DNA of 64,000 nt, from assembly GCF_001697185.1 (NCBI RefSeq), contig NZ_CP014224.1, positions 1,116,001-1,180,000 of the forward strand, in the 5' to 3' direction. The DNA is from Wenyingzhuangia fucanilytica (GTDB taxonomy: Bacteria; Bacteroidota; Bacteroidia; Flavobacteriales; Flavobacteriaceae). Below are positions 44,246-54,700 of the stretch, one piece after another; the stretch's first letter is position 1, and the number at the start of each line of letters is the position of its first letter. A model generated the notes under the pieces. The model made no database searches and was not told where the DNA came from. It saw nothing but the letters and a program-made list of their open reading frames with translations. The translations under genes and the position numbers were made by a program.

Positions 44246-45514
44246 ATGAAAAAAATTACTTTATTGGCAATTCTGTCAGCAATTTCATTTACAACATATG
44301 CGCAAAAGATTTATGATTTTGCTGCGGGTGCAAATCCAGGAGCGTGGGTTCAAGCAGGTAGTGGTATATCTGTAACTACTAGTGCAGATGGTTTAGTGTT
44401 TGAATATGGTGCAGGTACTCCTAGAATTGATATTACTCGAGGAGCGGATCCTTTTGTTGTATCTGATGGTACACATATGTTGGTTACTTTAATTAATAAT
44501 AGTACGGAGATAGGAAGTTTCTCTGGTTTTTTTGATAAAAATAATGGTGTCGATACTGGAACACAATTTTTAGGTTTTCAAACAGGAGTGACTCCTGCGG
44601 CTGTGAAAGGGGCTGGTGTAGAAAAAACATATATTTTTCAACTAAGCTCAGGGAATTATAATAATGATTCAGGTGCTTTGACATTTAATGATACTGATAA
44701 TATATCAAACATGGAGTATTGTGGAATTCGTTTTAGAAATGCTTCTGGTGCTGCTTTAACAGGAACTAGTGCGGATGATGGTAATTTAATTCTTAAAAAA
44801 GTGCAAATTGTTAATGCGGGTACAATTTTAAAAGAGAGTTATGATTTTTCAATTGATAATTCAGCTAGTTTTACTGGAGTAGATGGAACGGTTTCAGGAG
44901 GTACTTCTACTATAGATTTTGTTGCGGAAGGAGATAGTACTACACCAAAGTTTGGACAAAGTTTTTATGGAGTAGATGCATCATCAAATACATATGTTCA
45001 TCTTGTAGTTGATTCTAATGAATCAAATGCAGACCAAATTAAGTTTCAATTTGTGGATGCATCAAGTACTACAAAAACATATGGAAATAAAACATTAAAT
45101 ATTGGTGCTTCTACTGTTGTAGATATTAATTTATCTGGTAAAACTGAGTGGACAGGTAATATTAGTGATTGGAATTTTGTTCTTTCAAATGTTGCTGAAA
45201 CTAATGTAACTTCTGGTGTAGTTAAAATATCTAAAATAGTTTTTGATTCTAACCCAACATTAAGTTCTAAAAATATTGATAATACTTTATTTTCGTTTTC
45301 TCCAAACCCAGCTAAAAATTTTATTAATATTACAGGTGTTAACAAAATAAACAGTGTTGCAATTTATGATATGACAGGTAGACTGTCTCTAGAAACAAGT
45401 AACCTAGGGAACAACAGTGTTGATATTTCTGGATTAAACAACGGTCTTTATTTGGTTAAAATTAAAGATGTAAATAATAATATTTCGGTTAAAAAATTAA
45501 TTGTTTCTAAATAA
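44246..45514 (+). CDS. T9SS-exported protein with two beta-sandwich modules
   Basis: A 422-residue protein with a signal peptide (MKKITLLAILSAISFTTYAQ). Two weakly similar modules follow, about 22-190 (KIYDFAAGANPGAWVQAGSG...) and 196-330 (ESYDFSIDNSASFTGVDGTV...). Both are beta-rich and resemble carbohydrate-binding-type jelly rolls, but no CBM family can be named. The C-terminus LFSFSPNPAKNFINITGVN...LNNGLYLVKIKDVNNNISVKKLIVSK is a T9SS type A sorting domain, so the product is expected on the surface or released. It directly precedes the fructan locus, but its own terminator (45583) separates it, so membership is only possible. Confidence 0.7.
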   Translation: MKKITLLAILSAISFTTYAQKIYDFAAGANPGAWVQAGSGISVTTSADGLVFEYGAGTPRIDITRGADPFVVSDGTHMLVTLINNSTEIGSFSGFFDKNNGVDTGTQFLGFQTGVTPAAVKGAGVEKTYIFQLSSGNYNNDSGALTFNDTDNISNMEYCGIRFRNASGAALTGTSADDGNLILKKVQIVNAGTILKESYDFSIDNSASFTGVDGTVSGGTSTIDFVAEGDSTTPKFGQSFYGVDASSNTYVHLVVDSNESNADQIKFQFVDASSTTKTYGNKTLNIGASTVVDINLSGKTEWTGNISDWNFVLSNVAETNVTSGVVKISKIVFDSNPTLSSKNIDNTLFSFSPNPAKNFINITGVNKINSVAIYDMTGRLSLETSNLGNNSVDISGLNNGLYLVKIKDVNNNISVKKLIVSK

Positions 45515-45839
45515 CAATTTTAAGTATTCATTTTGGTTGACACCCCTATAAGTCAACTAAAGAAATATCTACCCTATAAAAGAAAACCACTATAGATTTA
45601 GGTCTATAGTGGTTTTTATTTTTTTATAGCCTTAAAGAGCTGTTTAAGGTTTATTTAGCCACTACTGTTGTTGATGTAACTATATATTAAGTTTTTAGGA
45701 TAGTGGATTGTTTTCTTTCAGGAAAATTTATTATAAAATTATATTTTATAAGTATAATTGCACGCTACAAGTATTTAATATACATTGTAATTCTTTCAAA
45801 TTTGGTAGATTTATTCTGAAATTATATAATATAAATTCA
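45515..45839. other. Intergenic region upstream of the fructan regulator
   Basis: Apart from the terminator at 45583, this 325-bp gap contains a single TGTAAC half-site at 45675-45680, about 160 bp before the regulator start. It lacks the partner half-site seen at the two putative regulated promoters. Open reading in the regulator frame extends back to 45708 but has no signal-peptide-like start there. Confidence 0.35.
45583..45623 (+). terminator. Rho-independent terminator
   Basis: aaaaccactatag / ctatagtggttttt with loop atttaggt and a T-rich tail ends the T9SS gene before the fructan regulator. Confidence 0.9.
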
Positions 45840-48596
45840 ATGACTTCTAAAATATTTAAAATAATTATTGTAACAAGTTCAATCCTTTTTTTGGCATGTA
45901 ATCAAACAATAAATGATGAAGATTCAAGTATTAAAATTGGCTTTTCACAAGGATTAGGTGGACATCCATGGAGAACTGCTATGAATTATTCTATGGAAAT
46001 TCAAGCTTCTTTACATTCAGAAGTTGAGCTAACTATTTTAAAAGCTGACGATGTTGTAGAAAACCAAATTAAAAATATTCAAACATTTATTGATAAAAAG
46101 GTTGATGTTATTATTGTTTCTCCAATAGATTCAGATGCCTTGGTTCCTGTTGTTGAAAAAGCTTATAGTTATGGAATTCCTATTATTTTACTAGATAGAA
46201 AAATTAACTCTAACAAATACACTACCTATATAGGTGCTGACAATATTGAAGTTGGGAGACAAGCTGCACAATATATTGCTTCATCAACAAATAAAGAAAT
46301 AAATGTACTAGAAATAAAAGGGGATGATAATTCATCTCCTACACGTGAAAGAAGCAAAGGATTCCATGAAGTTTTAGACAAACTTTCTAATGTTCATATT
46401 ATTAAAAGTTTTAAAGGACTTCCTGTTGATGAATTTAAACATACACTTGACTCATTAAAAGACAATAAGATTGATTATTTATTTGCTTTTAATGATGACT
46501 TAGCAGGAAAAGCATGGGAAATTGCAAGAAAATCTGGAGTAGAAAATCAACTTAAATTTATTGGTGTAGATGGACTAAATAGTTCTGTTGGTGGAATTCA
46601 AATGATACTTGACGGAAAGTTTAGTGCAACTATTTTATATCCTACCGGAGCAGTAGAGGCTATTGAAACAGCTATTAAAATACATCGTAAAGAAACTGTA
46701 GCTAAAAGACAAGTACTTGGTACTACTATTATTGATCGTTTTAATGTTGATATTATGCGAAATCAATTTGATAAAATTGATGAACAGCAAGCTATTATTG
46801 AAAATCAAGTAAGTGCCATTAAAAAACAGAAACAATTGTACTATTCTCAAAACAACCTATTAAAACTATCTGTGTTTGTTTTAATCGTTATTTTAAGTTT
46901 AACCATCTATAGTATTTATTTAATTTTTACAGTAAGAAAAAGGAATAGACAATTAACTTTAAACAACGAAAAAATAACTATTCAAAGAAATCAAATTGAA
47001 AAAATAGCCAATGAAGTTAAAGAAAGTAACGATGCTAAATTTAATTTTTTCACAGGATTATCTCATGAATTTAAAACACCTATTACGTTGATATTGAGCT
47101 CCATAGAGTCTTTAAGGGAAAATTCAAAAAACAAAGGTAGTAAACCTAGTTATGAAATTGAATTAATTAATAAAAATTCAAACAGACTTTTAAGACTCAT
47201 AAACAACCTATTAGATTTTAGAAAAATTGAAGACAAAATGTTTAACATGAGAGCTTCTAAAACCAACGTTTATGATTTTTCTAACGGACTTTATAGAGAT
47301 TTTGAAAGCGAAGCAAAAAAGCGAAATATTAAGTTTGAATTAACAACAAACAACCAAGATTTAGAATTGTTTTTCGACAGGAATTTAATGGATAAAGTCT
47401 ACTTTAATTTACTCTCAAATGCATTTAAATTCACTCCAGACAATGGTGAAATAGATATTATTATTCATGATAATAAAAAAGGGAATAATGTAACCATCAC
47501 TTTTAAAGACAATGGTATTGGAATTCCAGAAGATGAAATGAGTAATGTTTTTGAAGCCTTTTTTAAAGGATCAAATAACCGTAAAAATAGCTCTGGAATT
47601 GGATTACATTTAAGTAAACAATTTATAGAATTACATTTAGGAAAAATAGAAGTAAGTTCTTTTCAAGGAACAGAGTTTACGATCACTTTATTTAAAGGAA
47701 ACACTCATTTTAACGAAGATCAAATAATTACAGAACCTGAAGTTATAGACGCAAATCTTTTAAACATGACTTCTGAAATAATACCAGATGAGGACGACTA
47801 TGCTGATGAAATAGTATCTACAGGAGATAAAGCCTCTATTTTGATTATAGAAGACAATAAAGACTTGTCTTTCTTCCTAAAAAACAAACTTCAAAATGAG
47901 TTTCAAATTATGTTGTCAGATGGAACTGATGCTACAGAGTTGGCATTTGAGCACATTCCAGATATTATTATATGTGATGTAAACTTACCCCTTAAAAATG
48001 GTTTTGAAATTTGTGAAATATTGAAGAATGATTTGAGAACCTCTCATATACCTACAATTATTTTAACTGCTTTGGGGAATCAAGAATCTTATATGCAAGG
48101 GTTAAAATCTGGAGCAGATTTATATCTTACCAAGCCATTTAACTACTCTATTTTAACACAATCTATAAAATCACTGCTTTACAATAGAGAAAAATTAAGA
48201 TATTATTATACAAATAACATTAACAAGCTTACTTCAAACAAATCTTTTGGGAATATAGAGCAAGAATTTGTAAGTAAATTAAATGGTTTTATTAACCAAA
48301 ACATAGATAATTCTGATTTCTCAGTTGAAAACCTAGCAGAATCACTACACATTTCTCGTGTGCAATTATACAGAAAAGTAAAAGCTATTTTTGGCATTAA
48401 CGTAAGTGATTACATTAGCAACCTTAAGTTAGATATTGCAAAAGAAATGTTGGATAAATCTACTTTAACCATTTCTGAAATCGCCTATAAAAACGGATTC
48501 TCATCTCCTAATTACTTTTCAACAGTTTTCAAAAATAAATATGGAATGTCTCCTAATTCATATAGAAAATCTAATTCTAGTAAAGATAATGAATAA
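45840..48596 (+). CDS. Hybrid two-component system regulator (HTCS) with periplasmic sugar-binding domain
   Basis: 918 residues from ATG 45840, which gives an export signal with FLACNQ; an upstream ATG at 45708 would bury it. In order: a LacI/ribose-binding-type periplasmic domain (about 30-310: IKIGFSQGLGGHPWRTAM, IIVSPIDSDALVPVV, FAFNDDLAGKA), a membrane segment (about 342-366), HisKA (FFTGLSHEFKTPITLI), HATPase_c (NGIGIPEDEM, SSGIGLHLSKQF), a receiver (phospho-Asp in IICDVNLPLKNG, LTKPFNY) and an AraC-type HTH (FSVENLAESLHISRVQLYRK...SEIAYKNGFSSPNYFSTVFKNKYG). It matches the fructose-sensing HTCS of the B. thetaiotaomicron levan locus. I infer that it binds fructose and activates the adjacent genes. 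Confidence 0.93.
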   Translation: MTSKIFKIIIVTSSILFLACNQTINDEDSSIKIGFSQGLGGHPWRTAMNYSMEIQASLHSEVELTILKADDVVENQIKNIQTFIDKKVDVIIVSPIDSDALVPVVEKAYSYGIPIILLDRKINSNKYTTYIGADNIEVGRQAAQYIASSTNKEINVLEIKGDDNSSPTRERSKGFHEVLDKLSNVHIIKSFKGLPVDEFKHTLDSLKDNKIDYLFAFNDDLAGKAWEIARKSGVENQLKFIGVDGLNSSVGGIQMILDGKFSATILYPTGAVEAIETAIKIHRKETVAKRQVLGTTIIDRFNVDIMRNQFDKIDEQQAIIENQVSAIKKQKQLYYSQNNLLKLSVFVLIVILSLTIYSIYLIFTVRKRNRQLTLNNEKITIQRNQIEKIANEVKESNDAKFNFFTGLSHEFKTPITLILSSIESLRENSKNKGSKPSYEIELINKNSNRLLRLINNLLDFRKIEDKMFNMRASKTNVYDFSNGLYRDFESEAKKRNIKFELTTNNQDLELFFDRNLMDKVYFNLLSNAFKFTPDNGEIDIIIHDNKKGNNVTITFKDNGIGIPEDEMSNVFEAFFKGSNNRKNSSGIGLHLSKQFIELHLGKIEVSSFQGTEFTITLFKGNTHFNEDQIITEPEVIDANLLNMTSEIIPDEDDYADEIVSTGDKASILIIEDNKDLSFFLKNKLQNEFQIMLSDGTDATELAFEHIPDIIICDVNLPLKNGFEICEILKNDLRTSHIPTIILTALGNQESYMQGLKSGADLYLTKPFNYSILTQSIKSLLYNREKLRYYYTNNINKLTSNKSFGNIEQEFVSKLNGFINQNIDNSDFSVENLAESLHISRVQLYRKVKAIFGINVSDYISNLKLDIAKEMLDKSTLTISEIAYKNGFSSPNYFSTVFKNKYGMSPNSYRKSNSSKDNE

Positions 48597-48616
48597 GTAT
48601 AGTAAACAAACTATAC

Positions 48617-48672
48617 TACTGATGTAACATATTCTTAACCTAATGTTACATCAGTATAATTTTATGTTACAT
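48617..48672 (+). promoter_or_regulatory. Putative HTCS operator: three 21-bp-phased half-sites
   Basis: ATGTAACAT at 48622-48630, ATGTTACAT at 48643-48651 and ATGTTACAT at 48664-48672 start exactly 21 bp apart. The first two lie within a perfect 14-bp inverted repeat (48617-48630 and 48643-48656). Sites on one helix face, two turns apart, suit AraC-type dimers. They lie 156-206 bp before the transporter ATG. The same TGTAAC...GTTACAT spacing occurs at 60661-60689. Confidence 0.6.
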
Positions 48673-48827
48673 TAAAAGTCAAACATAAAGTACCTAAGCC
48701 CCTTTATTACTATGGATTAGCGAAAATATTAGGTTTCTATTAAAAAAACAGAATACTTTGAAACATCTTTAAAGTAAAACTCTCTATTTCATTAATAATT
48801 TAGTTGACAACTAAAATATTTAAGAAA

Positions 48828-50147
48828 ATGAGAAAAATTTTAATGTGGTCTATTACAGCAGCTTTAGCAGGTTTCCTTTTTGGATTTGATACCGTTGTTA
48901 TTTCTGGTGCTGATAAAAAACTACAGTTGCTCTGGAATACTTCAGATGCATTTCATGGATCAGTTGTCATGGCTATGGCATTATGGGGTACAGTTATCGG
49001 TGCTCTTTTAGGAGGAATTCCAACCAATAAAATAGGAAGAAAACATACCTTATTAATTATAGGTATATTTTATGCAGTTTCGGCCATTGGGTCTGGAATG
49101 GCAAATGATCCAATTACTTTTGCAGTTTTTAGATTTATTGGTGGACTTGGTGTAGGGGTCTCTACTATTGCTGCTCCAACTTATATTTCAGAAATTGCTC
49201 CAGCCAAAGATAGAGGTAGATTGGTATCTCTTTACCAATTTAATATTGTGTTTGGAATTTTAGTGGCTTTTTTATCTAACTATTTATTAAATGATATAAG
49301 TGAAAACGACTGGAGATGGATGGTGGGTGTAGAAGCTATTCCTGCAGTGGTTTATATACTTTTCGTTTTTACCATTCCGCAAAGTCCACGTTGGTTAATT
49401 TCTAAAGGAAGAATAAATGAAGCTAAAACGATTTTAAACACCATCGATCCTAATCAGGATGTAGAAAAAATAATTCAAGGAATTAACAATAGTAACGATA
49501 ATTTAAAGCATGAAAATATTTTCATGAAAAAATATAGGTTTCCGTTAATCTTGGCCTTTTTGATGGCTTTTTTCAATCAATTATCTGGAATTAATGCTTT
49601 TTTATACTATGCTCCTAGAATTTTTGAAGAGGCTGGCTTAGGGGAACGTACTGCTTTGTTAAGTAGTATTGGTGTAGGTATTACCAATATGATTTTTACT
49701 TTATTAGGTGTGTTCTTAATAGATAAATTAGGAAGAAAAACACTTATGTATTTTGGGTCTATAGGCTATATTATTTCATTAGGATTAGTCTCTGCTGCAT
49801 TTTATTTAGGATGGACTGGAATGGCAGTTCCCATTTTTTTATTCCTATTTATAGCTTCTCATGCCATTGGTCAAGGAGCTGTTATTTGGGTTTTTATATC
49901 AGAAATATTTCCAAATCATTTAAGAGCTTCAGGACAAGCATTTGGAAGCTCAACTCATTGGGTACTTGCTGCTATAATCCCTTCTTTAATTCCCTTTTTA
50001 TTCTCCTCTATTGGAGCAGGAACAGTGTTTCTCATCTTTACTATAGCTATGGTGTTTCAATTGATCTTTGTAAAATTTATGATGCCTGAAACCAAAGGAA
50101 TTACACTAGAAAAATTAAGTCAAAAACTAGAAAATAAATATCAATGA
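48828..50147 (+). CDS. MFS sugar porter, probable fructose importer
   Basis: 439 residues from ATG 48828; a TTG at 48804 is a weaker option. Twelve membrane segments with sugar-porter motifs: FLFGFDTVVISGA in TM1, NKIGRKHTLL, RFIGGLGVGVSTIAAPTYISEIAPAKDRGRL, PQSPRWLISKGR, NQLSGINAFLYYAPRIFE, DKLGRKTLM, and PETKGITLEKL. It should carry a monosaccharide across the inner membrane by proton symport. Given the GH32 enzymes and fructokinase of the locus, fructose is the likely substrate. It is the first structural gene after the regulator, preceded by the putative operator, and overlaps the next gene by 4 bp (ATGA). Confidence 0.9.
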   Translation: MRKILMWSITAALAGFLFGFDTVVISGADKKLQLLWNTSDAFHGSVVMAMALWGTVIGALLGGIPTNKIGRKHTLLIIGIFYAVSAIGSGMANDPITFAVFRFIGGLGVGVSTIAAPTYISEIAPAKDRGRLVSLYQFNIVFGILVAFLSNYLLNDISENDWRWMVGVEAIPAVVYILFVFTIPQSPRWLISKGRINEAKTILNTIDPNQDVEKIIQGINNSNDNLKHENIFMKKYRFPLILAFLMAFFNQLSGINAFLYYAPRIFEEAGLGERTALLSSIGVGITNMIFTLLGVFLIDKLGRKTLMYFGSIGYIISLGLVSAAFYLGWTGMAVPIFLFLFIASHAIGQGAVIWVFISEIFPNHLRASGQAFGSSTHWVLAAIIPSLIPFLFSSIGAGTVFLIFTIAMVFQLIFVKFMMPETKGITLEKLSQKLENKYQ

Positions 50148-51739
50148 AAAAATTTACACTAACAGGACTACTCCTTATAGCCATAATAGGCTGTAACAGT
50201 ATTCATAAAAACGAGAAAAAGAGTTCTTTAACATTAGAAAAAAAGGTTGTTCTTACTGAAGAGCAATTATACAGACCTAATTTTCATTTCACACCTGAAG
50301 AAAATTGGATGAATGATCCTAATGGAATGTTTTATTTAGACGGAACTTATCATTTGTATTTTCAGTATTACCCAAACGAAAGTAAATGGGGCCCAATGCA
50401 CTGGGGACATGCCACTAGTACAGATTTAATAGCTTGGAAACAACAACCTATTGCTTTGTATCCAGATAAATTAGGATATATATTTTCAGGAAGTGCAGTG
50501 GTAGACCATCACAATACTTCTGGTTTTGGAGATGGAACTCAAACACCAGTTGTTGCTATTTATACCTATCATAATCCTATTAAAGAAAAAGCTGGGAAAA
50601 TTGATATTGAAAGTCAAGGAATAGCCTATTCATTAGATAACGGAATGACTTGGACAAAATACTCAAACAATCCAGTTCTTAAAAACCCAGGTATTAAAAA
50701 CTTTAGAGATCCTAAAGTTACTTGGGATGATATTCATCAACAATGGATTATGACTTTAGCAGCCAATGACCGAGCACAATTTTATAGTTCAAAAAACTTA
50801 ATAGACTGGACATATTTATCAGAATTTGGTCAAAATATTGGTGCTCATGGAGGTGTTTGGGAATGTCCTGATTTTTTTCCAATGAAGATAAACGACTCTG
50901 CAAACACAAAATGGGTTCTGTTGCAAAGTTTAAATCCTGGGGGGCCTAATGGAGGTTCTGCAACTCAATATTTTATTGGAGATTTTGATGGAAAAACTTT
51001 TAAGTTAGACCCTCTGTTTAAAAATCAATTAAGTAAAAAAGAAGCTTTGTGGTTAGATTCTGGAAAAGATAACTATGCAGGTGTTACTTGGAACAATAGT
51101 CCTAGTGTAAACCCTACTTATATTGGGTGGATGTCTAACTGGCAATATGCACAGGAAGTACCTACAAAAACATGGAGAAGTAGTATGACACTACCAAGGG
51201 AACTAACATTATTACAGGTTGAATCAGGGTATAAACTAATCTCAACACCAGTATCACAATTGGGTAATTATTTTAAAGAAACCATTATTAAAAAAGATAT
51301 AGTCTTTAAAAAGAATACATCACTATTAAAAAGTGAAGATCTAGACTTGTCCAAATCGGTAATTGATGTTAGTTTAAAAAACATGAAAACTGATATCTAT
51401 ACCTTTTCGTTAAATAATACTATTGGAGATACCTTGGAGTTTGGAATTAACAACAAAGAAAATTTCTTATTTATAGATCGTAAAAAATCAGGAATTATTA
51501 ACTTTTCTAATGAATTTGCAAACAAAATATCAAAAGCAAACTTAGACAAAAGACAGAGCTCTGCAGCATTTAAAATCATATTAGATAAAACATCTATAGA
51601 GGTCTTCTTTAATAATGGAGAAGAGGTATTAACTGAAATATTTTTCACAAACCAACCATATATGAACCTTTCTATTGAATCTTCGGGGAAAGATGCAGAA
51701 ATATCGATATTAAAGGCTAACCAATTAAACATAAACTAA
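50144..51739 (+). CDS. GH32 glycoside hydrolase lipoprotein, probable exo-acting fructan beta-fructosidase
   Basis: A 531-residue lipoprotein (MKKFTLTGLLLIAIIGC, Cys17). Canonical GH32 motifs: nucleophile Asp in ENWMNDPNGMFYLDGTYHLYFQYYP (about 50-74), FSGSAV, RDP in KNFRDPKVTW (transition-state stabiliser), and acid/base Glu in GGVWECPDFFPM. A five-bladed propeller is followed by the C-terminal beta-sandwich (about 370-527). It cleaves terminal beta-fructose from levan, inulin or sucrose-type chains. The MNDPNG form and position next to the MFS gene suggest the periplasmic exo enzyme. It is coupled to the transporter by the ATGA overlap; SusC follows after 16 bp. Confidence 0.93.
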   Translation: MKKFTLTGLLLIAIIGCNSIHKNEKKSSLTLEKKVVLTEEQLYRPNFHFTPEENWMNDPNGMFYLDGTYHLYFQYYPNESKWGPMHWGHATSTDLIAWKQQPIALYPDKLGYIFSGSAVVDHHNTSGFGDGTQTPVVAIYTYHNPIKEKAGKIDIESQGIAYSLDNGMTWTKYSNNPVLKNPGIKNFRDPKVTWDDIHQQWIMTLAANDRAQFYSSKNLIDWTYLSEFGQNIGAHGGVWECPDFFPMKINDSANTKWVLLQSLNPGGPNGGSATQYFIGDFDGKTFKLDPLFKNQLSKKEALWLDSGKDNYAGVTWNNSPSVNPTYIGWMSNWQYAQEVPTKTWRSSMTLPRELTLLQVESGYKLISTPVSQLGNYFKETIIKKDIVFKKNTSLLKSEDLDLSKSVIDVSLKNMKTDIYTFSLNNTIGDTLEFGINNKENFLFIDRKKSGIINFSNEFANKISKANLDKRQSSAAFKIILDKTSIEVFFNNGEEVLTEIFFTNQPYMNLSIESSGKDAEISILKANQLNIN

Positions 51740-51755
51740 CTATAAAAACTAAATT

Positions 51756-54700
51756 ATGAAGTATAAATTAATTCTTTTATTCTTTCTTCAGTTCACTGTT
51801 TTAATGGCTCAAGAAATAGAAGTGAAAGGTACTGTTGTATCTTCAGAAGATAACATGGCATTACCTGGTGTATCTATTGTCATCAAGGGAAAATCAATTG
51901 GAACCATTACCGATTTTGACGGAAATTTTATCATCAATAATATCTCAATAGGTGAAAGTTTAGAGCTTAGTTATTTAGGATATACAACTAAAACTGTAGT
52001 TATAAATAACAATGCTACTCTAAACATCAAACTAAACCCTAGTAACGAACAATTAGATGAAGTAATCGTTACTGGATATACCTCACAGAAAAAAGCAGAC
52101 ATTACTGGAGCTGTTTCTGTGGTAGATATGGATGAACTCAACAAGCAAACAGAACCTAACCCTATAAAAGCTTTACAAGGTCGTTTAGCAGGAGTAAATA
52201 TTTCTACAGATGGTTCTCCTAGTGGAGGAAATACTAAAATAAATATTAGAGGTATTGGTACTTTAAACAACACCGATCCTTTGTATGTAATTGATGGAGT
52301 ACCAACCAAGGGAGGTATGCATGAATTAAACCCGAATGATATTCAATCTATACAAGTATTAAAAGATGCATCTTCGGCAAGTATTTACGGTTCTAGAGCT
52401 TCTAATGGTGTTATTATTATTACAACTAAACAGGGGAAAGAAGGAAAAATGAGACTTAATCTAGATTACTATTCAACCCTATCTAACTATGCCAATAAAT
52501 TAGACGTTTTAAACGCTAAAGAATATGGACAAGTATTATGGCAAGCAAATATAAACGATGGTATAGATCCTAATACAAACAACTTAAGTTATCAGTTTAA
52601 CTGGGGAGTTTATAATGGAAAACCTACACTGAATAATGTGTTAGTTCCAGAATATTTAAACACAGAGCAAACCATTAAGTCTTCAAACACCAATTGGTAT
52701 GATGAAATTTCTCAATTAGGAAAAGCCAATTCGGTAAACCTATCTATGTCTAATGGTTCTGAAAAAGGAGCTTATATGTTTTCTTTGGGATATTATGATA
52801 ATGTGGGAATTGTAAAAACTACTAATTTTAAACGCTTGTCTTCTCGTATCAATTCTTCATATAATTTTTTTGATGGAAAATTAAAAATTGGAGAAAACTT
52901 TACTATCAACAGAACCAACGAGGTTTCAGATCCAGGAGTTTTAGATCCTGCTTTAAGAGCTTTACCTATTATTCCTGTTCGAACTGTAGATGGAAAAGGA
53001 TGGGGAGGTCCTGTTGGAGGAATGAATGACAGACAAAACCCTGTTAGATTATTAGAATACAATAAAGACAATGGTTATAGCTATATGCGTTTGTTTGGTA
53101 ATACTTATGCTGAGTTAAAGCCAATAGACAACCTTACTTTTAAAACTAGTTTTGGTATTGATTTTAGTGATTTTTACAAAAGATCTTTACAACGTAGTTA
53201 TGTTTCTGGATATCTAAAGAACGATCAAAACTCTGTTTCTATTGAGCAGTCAAACAATCTAAAATGGACATGGACTAATACTGTACAATATGATTTAAAA
53301 TTGAACAATCATAATATTAATTTATTAGCAGGTACAGAGATGTTTAAAGAAGATGCGAGAAACACTACTTTAAGAAAAGAAGATTTTATAACAGAAGATC
53401 CCGATTATATGTATCCGGATGCAGGTACAGGAGAAGCTTATACTTATGGTTCAGCTAGTTCGTATAGTTTATTATCCTATTTTGGGAAAGCTACTTATGA
53501 TTATGACAGCCGTTACTTATTTTCTGCAACCATTAGAAGAGACGGTTCTTCTAGATTTGGAAAAAACAATCGCTTTGGTACCTTTCCTGCCTTTTCTGCA
53601 GGATGGAGAATTAACAAGGAAGAATTTGCTAAAAATAATTTAGCCTTCTTTTCAGATTTAAAACTACGTACAGGTTGGGGACAAACGGGTAATCAAGAAA
53701 TTAGTAACGAAGCTATTTATTCTTTATACTTAGCCAATTATGCTGGTGGGGATCCTACTTGGAACACCTCTTACGGAACTGCTTATGACTTATCAGGAGC
53801 AGGTTCAGGGTTGTTACCTTCTGGTTTTATTGCCACTCAAACAGGAAACGATGATTTAAAATGGGAAACTACCACTCAAACAAATATTGGTCTTGACTTT
53901 GGTTTCTTTAATCAAAGATTAACAGGTAGTGTTGATGTTTATAAAAAAGTAACTGAAGATATTTTAGTACTTCCTCCATATTTAGGAGTCATTGGTGAAG
54001 GTGGTAATAGATGGGTTAATGGAGCTTCTATGGAAAATGAAGGAATTGAATTTGCTTTGAATTATAAAAACAATACTGACTGGGGATTAAAATATGAAAT
54101 GTCGGCAAACCTTTCTGCAAACAGAAATCAAATCACAAAACTTCCAGAAGAAGTAAAGAACAATTACGGAGGAAATGGTCTAGATGATAATATTCTAGGA
54201 AGACCTATTAATTCTATGTACGGACATGTAGCCGATGGACTGTTTACATCACAACAAGAAGTTGAAAACTCTGCTATTCAACCTGGAAAAGGTTTAGGAC
54301 GTATTAGGTATAAAGATTTAAATAATGATGGTGTTATAGACAGTGAAGATAGAACGTGGATAGGAAATCCAAACCCTGGTTTTAACTATGGATTTAATGT
54401 TTCTTTAGGTTATAAGAATTTTGATTTGACAACTTTTTGGCAAGGTGTAGGTGATGTAGATGTAGTTAACCAAACAAAGTATCAAACCGATTTTTGGAGT
54501 GTTGATGATGTAGGATCAAACAAAGGAACTCGATTATTAAACGCTTGGTCTCCACAAAATCCAACTTCAACTATTCCTGCATTAACAACTGTTGACAGTA
54601 ATGCAGAATCAAGGTTTTCAACTTATTATATAGAAAACGGTAGTTACTTAAAACTACGTGTATTACAATTAGGCTATACAATACCTAAAAAAATAACAGA

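Noticed and set aside
48617-48656. Intrinsic terminator for the HTCS gene
   Set aside because: The stem is AT-rich and lacks a following T-run, and the half-site recurs a third time in 21-bp phase, which suits an operator better. A dual role is not excluded.
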